Shown here: positions 52,195 through 62,700 of the stretch, piece by piece
How the letters are laid out: each line of letters begins with the position of its first letter
Numbering within the stretch: the first letter of the stretch is position 1
Assembly (NCBI RefSeq): GCF_000751775.1
Contig: NZ_CCRF01000035.1
Coordinates: 1 to 64,000, forward strand
DNA length: 64,000 nt
Direction of reading: 5' to 3'
DNA from: Caldibacillus thermoamylovorans
Lineage (GTDB): Bacteria; Bacillota; Bacilli; Bacillales; Caldibacillaceae
Program-made: the position numbers and the translations under genes
The notes under the pieces: generated by a model
What the model saw: only the letters and a program-made list of their open reading frames with translations
Databases searched by the model: none
Told to the model about the DNA's origin: nothing

Positions 52195-52330
52195 GGCTGC
52201 CTTACACAAGTGCTAACGTAAGCCTTATGGTCTCATAACAGTTGTCCTATTTATGCTGATAGTTATTTCACTGATAAAGTAAAAACGACATATCATAAGA
52301 GCTGCCTTACAAGGTCTCATGCACGAAGAG
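52163..52330 (+). repeat. lnrK 3' end duplicated downstream
   Basis: AAAAACGACATATCATAAG followed by GCTGCCTTAC ends the gene at about 52177 and recurs at 52280-52310, about 105 bp later. Both are followed by GGTCTCAT. The copy has no open frame. The rest of 52195-52501 holds no gene. Confidence 0.7.
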
Positions 52331-52405
52331 TTGCAGCGGCCTTAAATAAAGGGTAGCTTTTATTTTTTCAATTGAAAAGTGACGTATTTTAAGCCGTTTC
52401 ACAAA

Positions 52406-52419
52406 ATGACTTAAGTCAT
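52406..52419 (+). promoter_or_regulatory. Palindromic candidate operator before the ABC genes
   Basis: ATGACTTAAGTCAT is a perfect 14-bp palindrome 83 bp before the ATPase ATG, and a further half site ATGACT lies at 52437-52442. It is a candidate LnrK site. Confidence 0.5.
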
Positions 52420-52501
52420 CTTTTCCAACTTAAAAAATGACTACCGACAGTGTTGCAGTTAAAAATGTTCTTTTAAAATAAAGAAAACGGGAGGGGATTC
52501 C

Positions 52502-53434
52502 ATGTTACAAATAATGGATTTATCAAAAAAATATAAGAACGTTCAAGCTGTTTCCGGTGTGAATATGTATTTGGAAAAAGGTGAAATAGTCGGGTTATTA
52601 GGACCAAACGGTGCAGGAAAATCAACGACAATCTCAATGCTATCTTCACTAATTACACCTTCATCCGGTGACGTTCGCTTGCATAATGAAAGTATCGTGA
52701 AACAGCCTGAAAAAATTCGGCATATCCTTGGTGTTGTTCCTCAGGAAATCGCATTATATACCGATTTAACCGCTGAAGAAAATTTGCAGTTTTTTGGCAA
52801 AATCTACGGCTTACAAGGAACAACATTGAAACTGCGAATAAATGAAGTTTTGGAACAAATTGGTTTAACCGATAGAAGGAAGGATCTTGTAAAAACTTTT
52901 TCAGGCGGTATGAAAAGAAGATTGAATATAGGTGTCGCATTATTGCATACACCGGAGATGATCATTATGGATGAACCGACTGTAGGAATCGACCCGCAGT
53001 CAAGAAATTATATATTGGAAACAGTTAAACGACTCAATCGAGAGCAAGGGCTGACCGTTCTTTATACGAGCCATTATATGGAGGAAGTCGAATTTTTATG
53101 TGACAGAATTTACATTATGGATCAAGGTCATATCATTGCTTCAGGAACAAAAGAAGAATTGAAAAATATTCTCTCATCGGAAAATACAATTATTATTAAA
53201 GTTGAAAGAATAAAAGATGAATTAATTCGAGTGTTAAAAGCAGATCCCCATATCAGACAAGTACAAGTTCAAGATCAAAAAATTTCAATCATCGTTCCAA
53301 AAGAAGAAAATCTATTTCAAGCGATTACCCATTACGCAGAAGAAACGAAAACAAAATTAATCTCGATAGAAGTGAAGGCACCAACGCTTGAAGATGTATT
53401 CCTTCATTTAACGGGAAGGGCACTTAGGGATTAG
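52502..53434 (+). CDS. lnrL: ABC transporter ATP-binding protein (LnrL-like)
   Basis: 310 residues. Walker A GPNGAGKST near residue 36, Q-loop VPQEIALYTDL, signature FSGGMKRRLNIG near 134 and Walker B MIIMDEPTVGID are all present. A C-terminal extension (residues 220-310) is typical of antibiotic-resistance ABC-2 exporters. It powers export through the two permeases encoded next. The stop lies directly before the leader of the first permease. The ATG follows GGGAGGGG. Confidence 0.88.
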   Translation: MLQIMDLSKKYKNVQAVSGVNMYLEKGEIVGLLGPNGAGKSTTISMLSSLITPSSGDVRLHNESIVKQPEKIRHILGVVPQEIALYTDLTAEENLQFFGKIYGLQGTTLKLRINEVLEQIGLTDRRKDLVKTFSGGMKRRLNIGVALLHTPEMIIMDEPTVGIDPQSRNYILETVKRLNREQGLTVLYTSHYMEEVEFLCDRIYIMDQGHIIASGTKEELKNILSSENTIIIKVERIKDELIRVLKADPHIRQVQVQDQKISIIVPKEENLFQAITHYAEETKTKLISIEVKAPTLEDVFLHLTGRALRD

Positions 53435-53451
53435 TGCAGGGGGTGATATTG

Positions 53452-54705
53452 ATGATTTTTCCTTTTATAAAAAAAGATTTATTAGTAATGATAAGAAATC
53501 GCCAAGAACTATTAGTCCTTCTTTTAATGCCTATCGTCTTAATTGCAATACTAGGCTTTGCGCTTGGTGGGGTTCTTAAAGGTGATTCACCAAATATTCA
53601 CGCAAAAGTAGCCATTATAAATAATGATAATGAACAGGAAGATTTACAACAATTTATAAAGGATATAGAAAATGCCGGGCTACCGACAGAAGCGGAAACG
53701 TCAATGAAGACCGGTGCACAAAGTTTATTACCCGTTGCGATATTAACAGAAGATGTTTTTGGCAGTGAGGAATTAAAAAAGTACTTTGAAGTTGAAATAA
53801 TCAAACCGGAACAAGCTGAGAAGGTGAAAAAGGACGATAACTATGCTGCGATTATTGAAATACCGGAAAAATTCACCTATCATCTATTATCAAAAGTGTT
53901 TCTTGACAAATCGGCAGAAATTTCTTTGCAGCTTTATAAAAATGAAGGAAAACAAGGCACCTCGAACCTTGTTGAAGATGTTATTAGACAATTTCAAAAA
54001 CAGCTTACAACGATGACGATTGTTGGAAAAAATGGTGTTCAATTGGATACTGAACCGATAACCGGAACGATAGAAACGGTGTCTAAAAAAGAACCGATCA
54101 ATTCGATGCAATATTACACGGTTGGAATGAGTGTTATGTTTATCATGTATGTGGCATCAAACATTAGCTCCTTTGCTTATCGTGAAAAACAGTTACACGT
54201 ATTTAATCGGATTATTTTATCAAATACATCGAGATGGTCTTACTTCATCGGTATCTTTTTCTCGACGATGTTAATTGCGTTCATTCAACAATTGATTTTA
54301 TACGGGGTATCTGCCCTTATTTTTCATGTATATTGGGGAGACTTAGCCGCATTTCTTGTTCTAAATTTATCATTAAGTTTTGCCATTGGTGGTGTTGCGG
54401 CACTTTTGACAGCTGTAAATTACCGAATAGACAGCGAGTCAGCATCCGGTTTTTTCAGCAGCATTCTCGTCACTTTATTTTCATTACTTGGCGGAAGTTT
54501 TACACCATTAGCGGAAGTTTCACCAATTATTGAGTTTATTGGGAATCTAACGCCGAATGGAGCAGGAATGACTGCATTATTGAAAGTGTTGCAAGGCTCC
54601 GGTATAACGGGAATTTTTGAGCATGTGTTATATTTAATCATTTTTGGGATTGTCTTATTGTCCGTTGCCGCGTTTAGTTTTCCGAAGAGGGGGGAAGCGA
54701 TATGA
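53452..54705 (+). CDS. lnrM: ABC-2 type permease (LnrM-like)
   Basis: 417 residues from ATG 53452 behind GGGGGTG; the frame from GTG 53434 precedes that site. It has the ABC-2 plan: one N-terminal helix (IVLIAILGFALGG), a 170-residue extracellular domain, then five helices. DUF-like YYTVGMSVMFIMYVASNIS and the late LNRIILSNTS-type HVFNRIILSNTS loop are typical coupling regions. It forms the membrane pore with the next gene product and the ATPase. Confidence 0.82.
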   Translation: MIFPFIKKDLLVMIRNRQELLVLLLMPIVLIAILGFALGGVLKGDSPNIHAKVAIINNDNEQEDLQQFIKDIENAGLPTEAETSMKTGAQSLLPVAILTEDVFGSEELKKYFEVEIIKPEQAEKVKKDDNYAAIIEIPEKFTYHLLSKVFLDKSAEISLQLYKNEGKQGTSNLVEDVIRQFQKQLTTMTIVGKNGVQLDTEPITGTIETVSKKEPINSMQYYTVGMSVMFIMYVASNISSFAYREKQLHVFNRIILSNTSRWSYFIGIFFSTMLIAFIQQLILYGVSALIFHVYWGDLAAFLVLNLSLSFAIGGVAALLTAVNYRIDSESASGFFSSILVTLFSLLGGSFTPLAEVSPIIEFIGNLTPNGAGMTALLKVLQGSGITGIFEHVLYLIIFGIVLLSVAAFSFPKRGEAI

Positions 54706-55802
54706 TCAGTATTTTACAAACTAAGTTTCGTTTATTTTTCAGGAAGCCGTTACTGTTTATCGGAATGACGGCTATGAGTATGCTTTTTGCTTTTTTCATA
54801 GGTGGTTCGCAATATTCGAGAATATCAGTCCCTATTTATACGGATATAGATCATTTTGAGACAACTGATTTATGGAAGGAGCTCAAGGATTCAAAATTAT
54901 TCCAATTCACCATAGTGACGGAAGCCGAGGCGAAAAAGCAGGTAAGTGAAGGGGACCGAGGGGCAGCCGTGAAATTGATGGAAGATGGGTACGAGATTGT
55001 CATTGCCGCAAAAACATCAGACTTACCGCTGATTAGAAACTATTTACAATCCGTCTATTCCGATTTCTCAATTGAAAAACAGATCAATGAGCAAGTTGCC
55101 GACAATGAAAAAAGCAAAGTGATCATCAAACAAATAAAAAATGATAACTCTCTTTTTACTATTCATACGGATTCCTTCCGGGGAAAAGGGACGGTCATTA
55201 TCGACAACCAATTACAAATTCTCTTTGGAATGTCCTTGTTTTTTGTCATTTATACGATCTCCTATAATGTGCTTCATATTTTGCAAGAAAAACTGGAGGG
55301 GGTCTGGGACCGGCTGATTTTATCCCCGTTAAAAAAATGGCAGATGTATGCAGGTAATCTTGCTTATAGTTTTTTACTTGGTTACATTCAAGTCGCTTTA
55401 TTATTTTTTGTATTTCGTTATTTTGCCGGGGTAAATTTTTATGAAGGATTCGGTAAAACACTGATTGTATTAATACCGTATGTATTTTCAATTGTCTCGT
55501 TATCTATGTTTCTGGTAGGTGTTGTAAAAAATATCCAGCAATTCAATGCCCTTATCCCATTGATTTCGGTCAGTATGGCAATGATTGGCGGTGCATACTG
55601 GCCGCTTGAGATTGTATCCTCACCGGTTTTATTGAAATTGGCGGATTTCATGCCGATTAAGTACGGGATGGAAGCTTTAAAAGGAGCCACCATTTATGGA
55701 GAGTCTTGGGGTGAATTGTTGCAGCCAATGAGTATTTTAATCTTAATGGGCGTTGTTTTTGTTGGAATTGGCATTAATGTAATGGAAAAGAGAAGTACTT
55801 AA
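54702..55802 (+). CDS. lnrN: ABC-2 type permease (LnrN-like)
   Basis: 366 residues; its ATG overlaps the end of the previous gene (ATGA). One N-terminal helix, an extracellular domain of about 130 residues, and five to six C-terminal helices. The coupling loop LEGVWDRLILSPLKKWQMYAGN near residue 200 corresponds to that of LnrM. It forms a heterodimer with LnrM. The last 17 codons and the terminator are repeated downstream. Confidence 0.82.
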   Translation: MISILQTKFRLFFRKPLLFIGMTAMSMLFAFFIGGSQYSRISVPIYTDIDHFETTDLWKELKDSKLFQFTIVTEAEAKKQVSEGDRGAAVKLMEDGYEIVIAAKTSDLPLIRNYLQSVYSDFSIEKQINEQVADNEKSKVIIKQIKNDNSLFTIHTDSFRGKGTVIIDNQLQILFGMSLFFVIYTISYNVLHILQEKLEGVWDRLILSPLKKWQMYAGNLAYSFLLGYIQVALLFFVFRYFAGVNFYEGFGKTLIVLIPYVFSIVSLSMFLVGVVKNIQQFNALIPLISVSMAMIGGAYWPLEIVSSPVLLKLADFMPIKYGMEALKGATIYGESWGELLQPMSILILMGVVFVGIGINVMEKRST

Positions 55803-55831
55803 ATGCTTGGCTTTAACAGTAGAAAAAAAGG

Positions 55832-55861
55832 GCAACCGGTATATTACTCTGGTTGCTTTTT
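55832..55861 (+). terminator. lnr operon terminator, copy 1
   Basis: GCAACCGG (55832-55839) pairs with CTGGTTGC (55849-55856), followed by TTTTT. Confidence 0.8.
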
Positions 55862-55948
55862 GGATTTTGGCGTTGTCTTTGTTGGGTTTGGTATTAATGT
55901 AATGGAAAAGAAAGTACTTAGATACTTGGCTTTAACAGTAGAAAAAAA

Positions 55949-55979
55949 GCAACCGGAATCATACGCTGGTTGCTTTTTT
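55949..55979 (+). terminator. lnr operon terminator, copy 2
   Basis: GCAACCGG (55949-55956) pairs with CTGGTTGC (55966-55973), followed by six T. It is part of the 120-bp duplication. Confidence 0.8.
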
Positions 55980-56124
55980 GATTTGAGGATTTATAAAGAA
56001 TTTTGAACCACCGGTAAGTTCATTGGATATTGAGCCATATGTTAAAAATCTGTTATCATAGTAAAATAAAGCTTCCACAAAAACCAATCGGGAAAGACTT
56101 TTTTAATAGGAAGAAGGCGTTTGG

Positions 56125-57104
56125 ATGACTGGGATGGGTTATCGAACATTAAAAACAGCCGTGGGTGCAGGACTTGCCATTTGGTTGGCTGATTTATTTC
56201 AATTACAATTTTCTACATTTGCCGGGATTATTGTGATTATGTGTATTGAGAGAACTAGGAAAAGGTCGTTGGAAACAATTAAAGGCAAGTTTTTTTCATG
56301 CCTGTTGTCTTTACTTCTTGGCGGATTGTTTTTAGAGGTCTTTGGTTATAATCCATTGTTTTTTCAGTTTTTATTCTATTATTTGTTCCTTTGCTGGTCA
56401 AATTTCATATTCAAGGTGGCTTTGTCACAAGTATGGTCGTTTTCCTCCATCTCTATGCATTGAAGGAGACGAATTTTCAAATTATGCTAAATGAATTTTA
56501 TATCATTTTAATTGGAATCGGGATTGCTATTTTAGTAAATAGCTACATGCCAAGTGTCAAAGAGGATATCCAGAATTTTAAAGAAGAAATTGAGCAGCGG
56601 TTCAGTGTTATCCTTTATGAGTTTTCAGCCTATTTGCGAAACCATGAGCGAAACTGGAATGGAAAAGAACTAATAGAAGCGGAAGATATTATCAATCAAG
56701 CAAAAAATATGGCTCTGAGAGATGTCGAAAATCATTTGATTCGGAAACAATATGAGGACTTATTTTATTTGGAAATGCGGGAAAGGCAATTGGAGCTGTT
56801 AAAACGAATGCTTCCGATTGTCTCATCATTGGAGCTCCAGGTAAAACAAAAGGAAATGTTTGCTGACTTTTTAGCGTTTTTGAGTAAAAATGTGCACTCC
56901 GGCGATACAACTGAACTGTCTTTGCAAAAACTGGAAGATTGTTGGGAGATGGTACGAAAAACGGAATTGCCAGCAACAAGAGAAGAGTTTGAGACGCGAG
57001 CAAACTTATTTTACTTAATGAACGAAATTGAAAACTATTTAATGATTAAAAGAAAATTATTTCATACTCGAAGTGGGATTTTGCTTAGCGATAAGAAAAG
57101 TTGA
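56125..57104 (+). pseudogene. Aromatic acid exporter/FUSC-like family protein (YqjA-like), frameshifted
   Basis: Two overlapping frames (56125-56463 and 56391-57104) join if one T is added near 56374-56382, giving about 326 residues, the size of ArAE_1/DUF939 proteins such as B. subtilis YqjA and YgaE. The first 140 residues hold the membrane helices (GYRTLKTAVGAGLAIWLADL at the start, FAGIIVIMCIERTRKRSLET). The rest is a soluble helical domain (FKEEIEQRFSVILYEFSAYL, DVENHLIRKQYEDLFYLEMR). It may be intact if the deletion is a read error. The ATG follows AGGAAGAAGG. Confidence 0.78.
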
Positions 57105-57190
57105 ATAGGGATTAGAACAGGCATCTATGACTGGGATTTTACAGAAAATTAAATCAAGATTGAATGACATGCAATGTGTGGATAATTAAG

Positions 57191-58944
57191 ATGAATGCTG
57201 AAATGCAGGTAATCCTCGACCAATTGGAAGAAGAAAATTTAGGAATTCGAAAAAAAGCTATAGAAGCTTTGAAGAAATGGGAATATCAATTGGAATTGGA
57301 AGATGCGTGTTTGCTTCTGGAAAAAGCAGCCGAAATAAAACCGTTATGTGAGGATGAATGGGACAATCCATCATATGCTCTAGTTACAGCTGCTTGTATT
57401 TTTATACATGAAGATATGGTTCCGGTTATTGAATAGAACATTCTACGCTATTCACTAAGAGCAGCGATAAAAGTGTTAAGTTTTCTATTGGTTTTAAATA
57501 CAGAATCAGCTATTTCCCTTTATAAGAAGACTTTTCATCAGTTTTATGACCATGTTTCGCTTGTACCGGAGTATGAGGAACGAAACCGAATCCTTGAAGA
57601 AAAGGAGCCTACTATCCTATTACTTGATGTTTTGCTGGAACATCAAGTGTATTTTCATCCTTGGTATGAGTGGTGTTATCATTATTTTGTGGCAATGGGT
57701 ATTGAAAAACAATACTTTAAAGCCGAGCATTACCCTCTAAATAAAGAATATATTCACAATGAACTTGAGGAGCTTTTTGCCATTTATTTAGAAAAACACG
57801 AAATCTATACACAAGAATTGGCATATGAAGTTTGGAAGGATTCGTATTTAAAAATACGGTATAATTTAAGATTTTTATTAACGTTATATTTTTCGTTTTG
57901 CACGGATAAAGAGGCATATGCCTTACAGAACATTTTAAAATGGAAAGATAATCAGATTCGACTAATTTACATCGAATTAATGTGGAAGCGTGGTCTTGAA
58001 ATAGGGATAAAAGAAATAGAGGAAATTTTAAAAGTACAGATGGTTCACAGGAAGCCTTTATAATTATTAATGAGAATAAGCCTGAACTTTTACCAAGAGA
58101 TCCCGTTTTTCAAAATTATTTTGTGACTGAAGCGGCGAGGTTTATCTTTTACAACCATGAAGATGGAATTGAAAAATTTCCGAGTGAAGTGGAAATTATG
58201 GGTTCTTTTGAATGGAAGGAATATGAATTTGATGAGAACTTGATGTACTATGTGGTTCGGTTTAAGTCCGCAGACCCTGTATTTAAAAGTAAAGGTTGGA
58301 TGCGAATGTTAATAGGAGCTTATCATACAGGATCTATTCCAACCTCTTACAACCTCGTCGGACTTGACGATCATTATACAGATTTTGAAACTTGGGATAA
58401 TAAAACTTTCAATGAACACGTAACTGATTTTCAAAACTTCCTTCGCGAAAAACATCAGAAGAATATTGATGAAATCTTCTATGACTATATTCCGATTTTT
58501 GACAAAAAGAATAATACAATAGCATTGATATCATTTATATCTTCGTTTTTTTTAGTATTGGTAAGTGATTGGTTTATAATTCCAGTTATCCTTGCACCAA
58601 TATGGCTTTTATTAAAATATTTTCAAGCTAAAAAGATTAAAAAAAATGTGCGTACAAGAATAAGAGGTTACTATTTGGATTATTTTTGGTTTAACGAAGG
58701 GGAGTACATCGATTTACAAAGCATTGCTGAAGTAAAATTCGAAAAGAAAGTGTTGGCAAAGCAAGACAGGTTCTTATTTCTTCCGTTAAAAAAATGGCAT
58801 TTTGTATTTTATGATTATGGACAAGAAGTTATTTTCAGTATACCGAGGCATTATATAGAAGCAGAATACTTTTTTCCAATCTTTAAAAGCAGAATTGCCC
58901 ATTTTGTTAATAAGCCAAAAATTACTTTCGAGGAATCTGTATAA
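57191..58944 (+). pseudogene. Large protein of unknown function with nonsense and frameshift lesions
   Basis: Three frames form one former gene of about 585 codons. The first, from ATG 57191, ends at TAG 57434-57436, and the next continues in the same frame. The second ends at 58063. A missing A in the run 58030-58033 would connect it to the third (GSQEAFIIINENKPELLPRD). The N-terminal half is helical, like HEAT repeats (ILDQLEEENLGIRKKAIEAL). The last 200 residues include two membrane helices (IALISFISSFFLVLV, WFIIPVILAPIWLLL) and a beta-rich tail. No family was recognised. Confidence 0.6.
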
Positions 58945-59047
58945 TTGATGTTTGAATATAAATAGAAGTGGACGCTTAAGATGAAAGCTTAATTTTTTAT
59001 ACATCTTGATTCATCTTAATAACGTCCTTTTTATTATAGGCTCTTTT

Positions 59048-59242
59048 CTAATCTTTATAAATTTTAATGCCAAGAGATTCAGATAATATCAGGAAACTTA
59101 ACAAAATTATAATAATATATAAGTAGGAATATGGGGAAATAAAAAATTTGGATTTCATCAAGATTTGCAAGATCAGATTAACCAAGCTATAAGCAATAAT
59201 TTCATGTAATTTAATTTCATCATAAATCCCCAAAAAAATCAC
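59048..59242 (-). CDS. Possible small membrane protein
   Basis: 64 codons from GTG 59240-59242, with two hydrophobic helices (IIAYSLVNLILQILM and YLYIIIILLSFLILSESLG). AAAGGAAA lies only two bases before the GTG, so the start is uncertain. It begins 12 bp after the stop of a decayed reading frame on the same strand. It may be real or a chance AT-rich frame. Confidence 0.35.
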   Translation of the reverse strand: MIFLGIYDEIKLHEIIAYSLVNLILQILMKSKFFISPYSYLYIIIILLSFLILSESLGIKIYKD

Positions 59243-59254
59243 TTTCCTTTGCTT

Positions 59255-59446
59255 TTATTCTTGATACAAATTTTTTGCTACTCTTAAGTCATTTTCTGCA
59301 TCAGGTGTCTGTAACGATCTAAAGCATTGTTTCACTTTGCTGTATGCTATGGCTCTGACCTTATATACCAAAGGATTTTCTACCTGTGCTTTAGAAGTTG
59401 TTTCTACTTTAATTTCTTAAATAGCCCATTTTTTACCACAAGATAT
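59255..59446 (-). pseudogene. C-terminal remnant of an unknown gene
   Basis: The minus-strand frame reads VENPLVYKVRAIAYSKVKQC and ends AENDLRVAKNLYQE at a TAA (59255-59257). Composition is clearly protein-like. An in-frame TAA at 59417-59419 sits where glutamine would fit (WAI*EIKVE). Upstream the frame soon breaks again. No family was recognised. Confidence 0.5.
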
Positions 59447-59624
59447 CTTACATTAGTTATAGTAATCCGAAGCGAAAATCTAATCATTTTAAGAACATAA
59501 ATATATTGATTGTTTACTTTATACAATTTTGAAATCGAATTTTAGTTCATGAAATAAAAAACAGTTAATTCCAAGTTACTAATATGACAAATATAACAAA
59601 TTAATAATTTTTTTAAAAATAGAA

Positions 59625-59653
59625 TTGCCATAAATCAAAAAAAATGGTAATCT
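59625..59653 (+). promoter_or_regulatory. Promoter of the amylopullulanase gene
   Basis: TTGCCA (59625-59630), a 17-bp spacer and TAATCT (59648-59653) lie about 125 bp before the start codon. A cre site follows directly downstream. Upstream, 59447-59624 is AT-rich and holds no gene. Confidence 0.65.
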
Positions 59654-59669
59654 AATATATGTGGGGTAG

Positions 59670-59683
59670 TGAAAACGTTTGCA
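59670..59683 (+). promoter_or_regulatory. CcpA cre site 1
   Basis: TGAAAACGTTTGCA matches the cre consensus TGNAANCGNNNNCA at every fixed position. It lies about 10-25 bp after the expected transcription start, a repressing position. Glucose repression of the starch enzyme is predicted. Confidence 0.85.
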
Positions 59684-59776
59684 CTAGTTTTCCTAATTAA
59701 TGTACTACTATGTTTTCTGTTGGAAATAGGCAAACTTATCACTCAATCAACATTAAAACAAGGAGGAGGAGCCGAT

Positions 59777-62700
59777 TTGTGGAGAAAGAGATTAAAACTA
59801 TTTTCTTTAACAATGATTTTCACCTTAGTGCTACAATTGTTTTCAAGTGCAATAATTAGTGCAAACGTTAGCACAGAAGCGTTGGGTGTTCAAAGCCCAA
59901 TCATTAATTCAGACGGGAGTGTGACATTTAACTATTCCCCGAATCAAGGGGAGACCCGTGCATTTGTAATTGGTTCATTTAATAACTGGGATTTAAATAC
60001 CGCCGTTGAAATGACCTTGGAAAATGGAGTATTTACAGCAAACCTGAAGGACTTGTCATATGGGGAACACCAGTATAAGTTTATCTTAAATAACAGAAGT
60101 TGGGACCAATCAACAACAGATCCGCTAAACCCTAATCAAAAAGATGGAAATTCTGTTTTTAGTTTAGTAGATAATGTAGATAATGTAAAAATAGAAGTTG
60201 CTTTAATGGATGCAAAAGATACGATCCATTTAACAGTAAACACAGATTTAAAAGACAGTGATCAATTTAGATTAATAGAAAACGAAACGAATCAAGAAAT
60301 TCCTACAACTTTTACAAAGACTTCAAGCACACAAGGTACACTGACCATCACAGATCCAACACAAGTGAACGTTCAGAATATTTATCGTGTTGAAGCAGAT
60401 CGTTATAAAGGTACAACAGTTATTATGCGTAATATATTGAATGATGATTCTTTCTACTATGAAGGTAACGATCTTGGATATACATATTCACCGGAGAAAA
60501 CAACATTTAAATTATGGGCACCTACTGCGAAAAAAGTAAGCGTTGCCATTTATGAAAATGCCGGTAAATATGACGGCGCATTCGTAACCGATCATACGGA
60601 CGGAAGAGAAACACCTATGACACGTGCGGAAAATGGCGTTTGGTCTGTAACAATGAAAGATGACCTGAAAAATAAATATTATATGTATAAAGTGGAATTT
60701 GCAGATGGTACAACAAATTATGCTGTAGACCCTTATGCCAGATCTACATCTGCAAACGGTCAGCGAGGAGCAATCATCGACCTTAACAGTACAGATCCTG
60801 AAAATTTCCAACCTGACGTGAAGCCACCATTCGTTTCTGCCACTGATGCAGTCATTTATGAACTTCACGTTAGAGATTTTTCGATTAATAAAAACTCCGG
60901 AATAAGCGAAGAAAATAAAGGGAAATATTTAGCGTTTACAGAAACAGGAACAACCGGAACGAACGGAATAAAAACGGGAATCGATTCGTTAAAAGAATTA
61001 GGAATAACTCATGTTCACCTACTTCCGGTCTATGATTTCGGATCTGTGAATGAGCTAACCGTGGATAATTCTAATTCAAAAGATCCAAAATTTAATTGGG
61101 GATATGACCCGGTTCATTTTAATGTTCCGGAAGGCTCTTACTCGACTGATCCTACAAACCCGACAGCACGAGTACAAGAATTTAAACAAATGGTCCAAGC
61201 TTTACACGATCAAGGAATCCGTGTCATTATGGATGTCGTTTATAACCATACATATATTCCGGAAAGTTCTCAATTACAGGGAGGATCACCTTTTGATCTT
61301 ATCGTTCCGGGATATTATTATCGTACGGATGAGAAAGGGAAAATTACGAACGGTTCCGGTACTGGGAACGAAGTAGCATCTGAAAGGCCGATGGTTCGAA
61401 AATACATTAAAGATTCTGTTAAATATTGGGCTTCAGAATACGGAATTGACGGTTTCCGCTTTGATTTAATGGGCCTAATCGATAAACAAACAATGACTGA
61501 ATTAACGAAGGAATTAAAAGAGGAAGTTGATCCATCTATTCTAATATATGGGGAGCCTTGGACAGGAGGAACTTCAAGCTTAGATTCTTCCTTACAAAAC
61601 TATAAAGGAATACAAAAGGATCGTGGATATGCTGTTTTCAATGATAATTTTCGCAGTGCAATTAAAGGTGGAAGTGATGATGCAAGTGCAGGATTTGCCA
61701 CCGGTGCCGTAGGAAGAGAAGGTGATATTGTCAAAGGAGTAAAAGGTGCCATTGACGATTTTACGAACCGGGCATCTGAAAGCATTAACTATGTTACAGC
61801 CCATGATAATTTAAATTTATGGGATAAAATTATGAAAGTTGCAAATATCGATGTTTCAAAGAGTCCTCATGAAATCATTACCGAAGACAATGTTTTAGAT
61901 AATGAATACGTAAAACGTAGTCTACTTGCAAATGGCATTGTACTTACATCACAAGGTATTCCATTTATTCATGCCGGTGAAGAAATATTAAGAAGTAAGT
62001 ATGGTGACCATAACAGCTATAAAAGCCCAGACAGCATTAATATGATTCGCTGGGAACTAAAAGATCAGTATAAGCCTGTATTTGATTATTACCAAGGTCT
62101 GATTGAATTAAGAAAATCTCACCCTGCCTTTCGTTTAGATACAAAAGAAGCTATTGAACAAAATCTTCAAGTGATAAAATCAGATGGTAATATAGTTGTA
62201 TTCGAATTGAAGAATTTTGCCAATAACGATTCTTGGAAAAATATTATCGTTATTTATAATGCTAATAATACTTCAAAAGAAATTGCCTTGCCTTCTAACT
62301 CTGAATGGAAAGTGGTCGTTGATGATCAAAAGGCTGGTACAGAAACAATCCGGACAATTAATGGCAATCAAGTATCTGTTGCTCCGCTCTCAATGATGGT
62401 TCTATATGATGACGCGGAAGAAGAATACACTCCGGAAGTTTCATCCATCGATTTTAACATCGATCAAATCGCTTTAAACCTAGGCGATACGAAAACAATC
62501 GTGCCCTATGTAAAAGATCAAAAAGGCCGAATCTTAACAGGCGAAAAAGTTACTTGGTCTTCGTCTAATGATGAAGTAGCCAAAGTTGTAAATGGAAAAA
62601 TTGTTGCGTTAAATGAAGGAGATGCTATCCTTACAGCAACTGCAGGAAATGTCGAAGCAACTATTAAGGTTTATGTCACTAAATTAGTACCGAAAACGAT

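Larger units (their letters stand above)
55751..55979 (+). repeat. lnrN 3' end plus terminator, tandem 120-bp duplication
   Basis: CGTTGTTTTTGTTGG at 55751 and CGTTGTCTTTGTTGG at 55871 begin two copies about 90% alike over 110 bp (ATTAATGTAATGGAAAAG, CTTTAACAGTAGAAAAAAA). The second copy no longer ends in frame with the gene. Each copy carries its own terminator. The unit has changed little, so this duplication looks recent. Confidence 0.88.
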
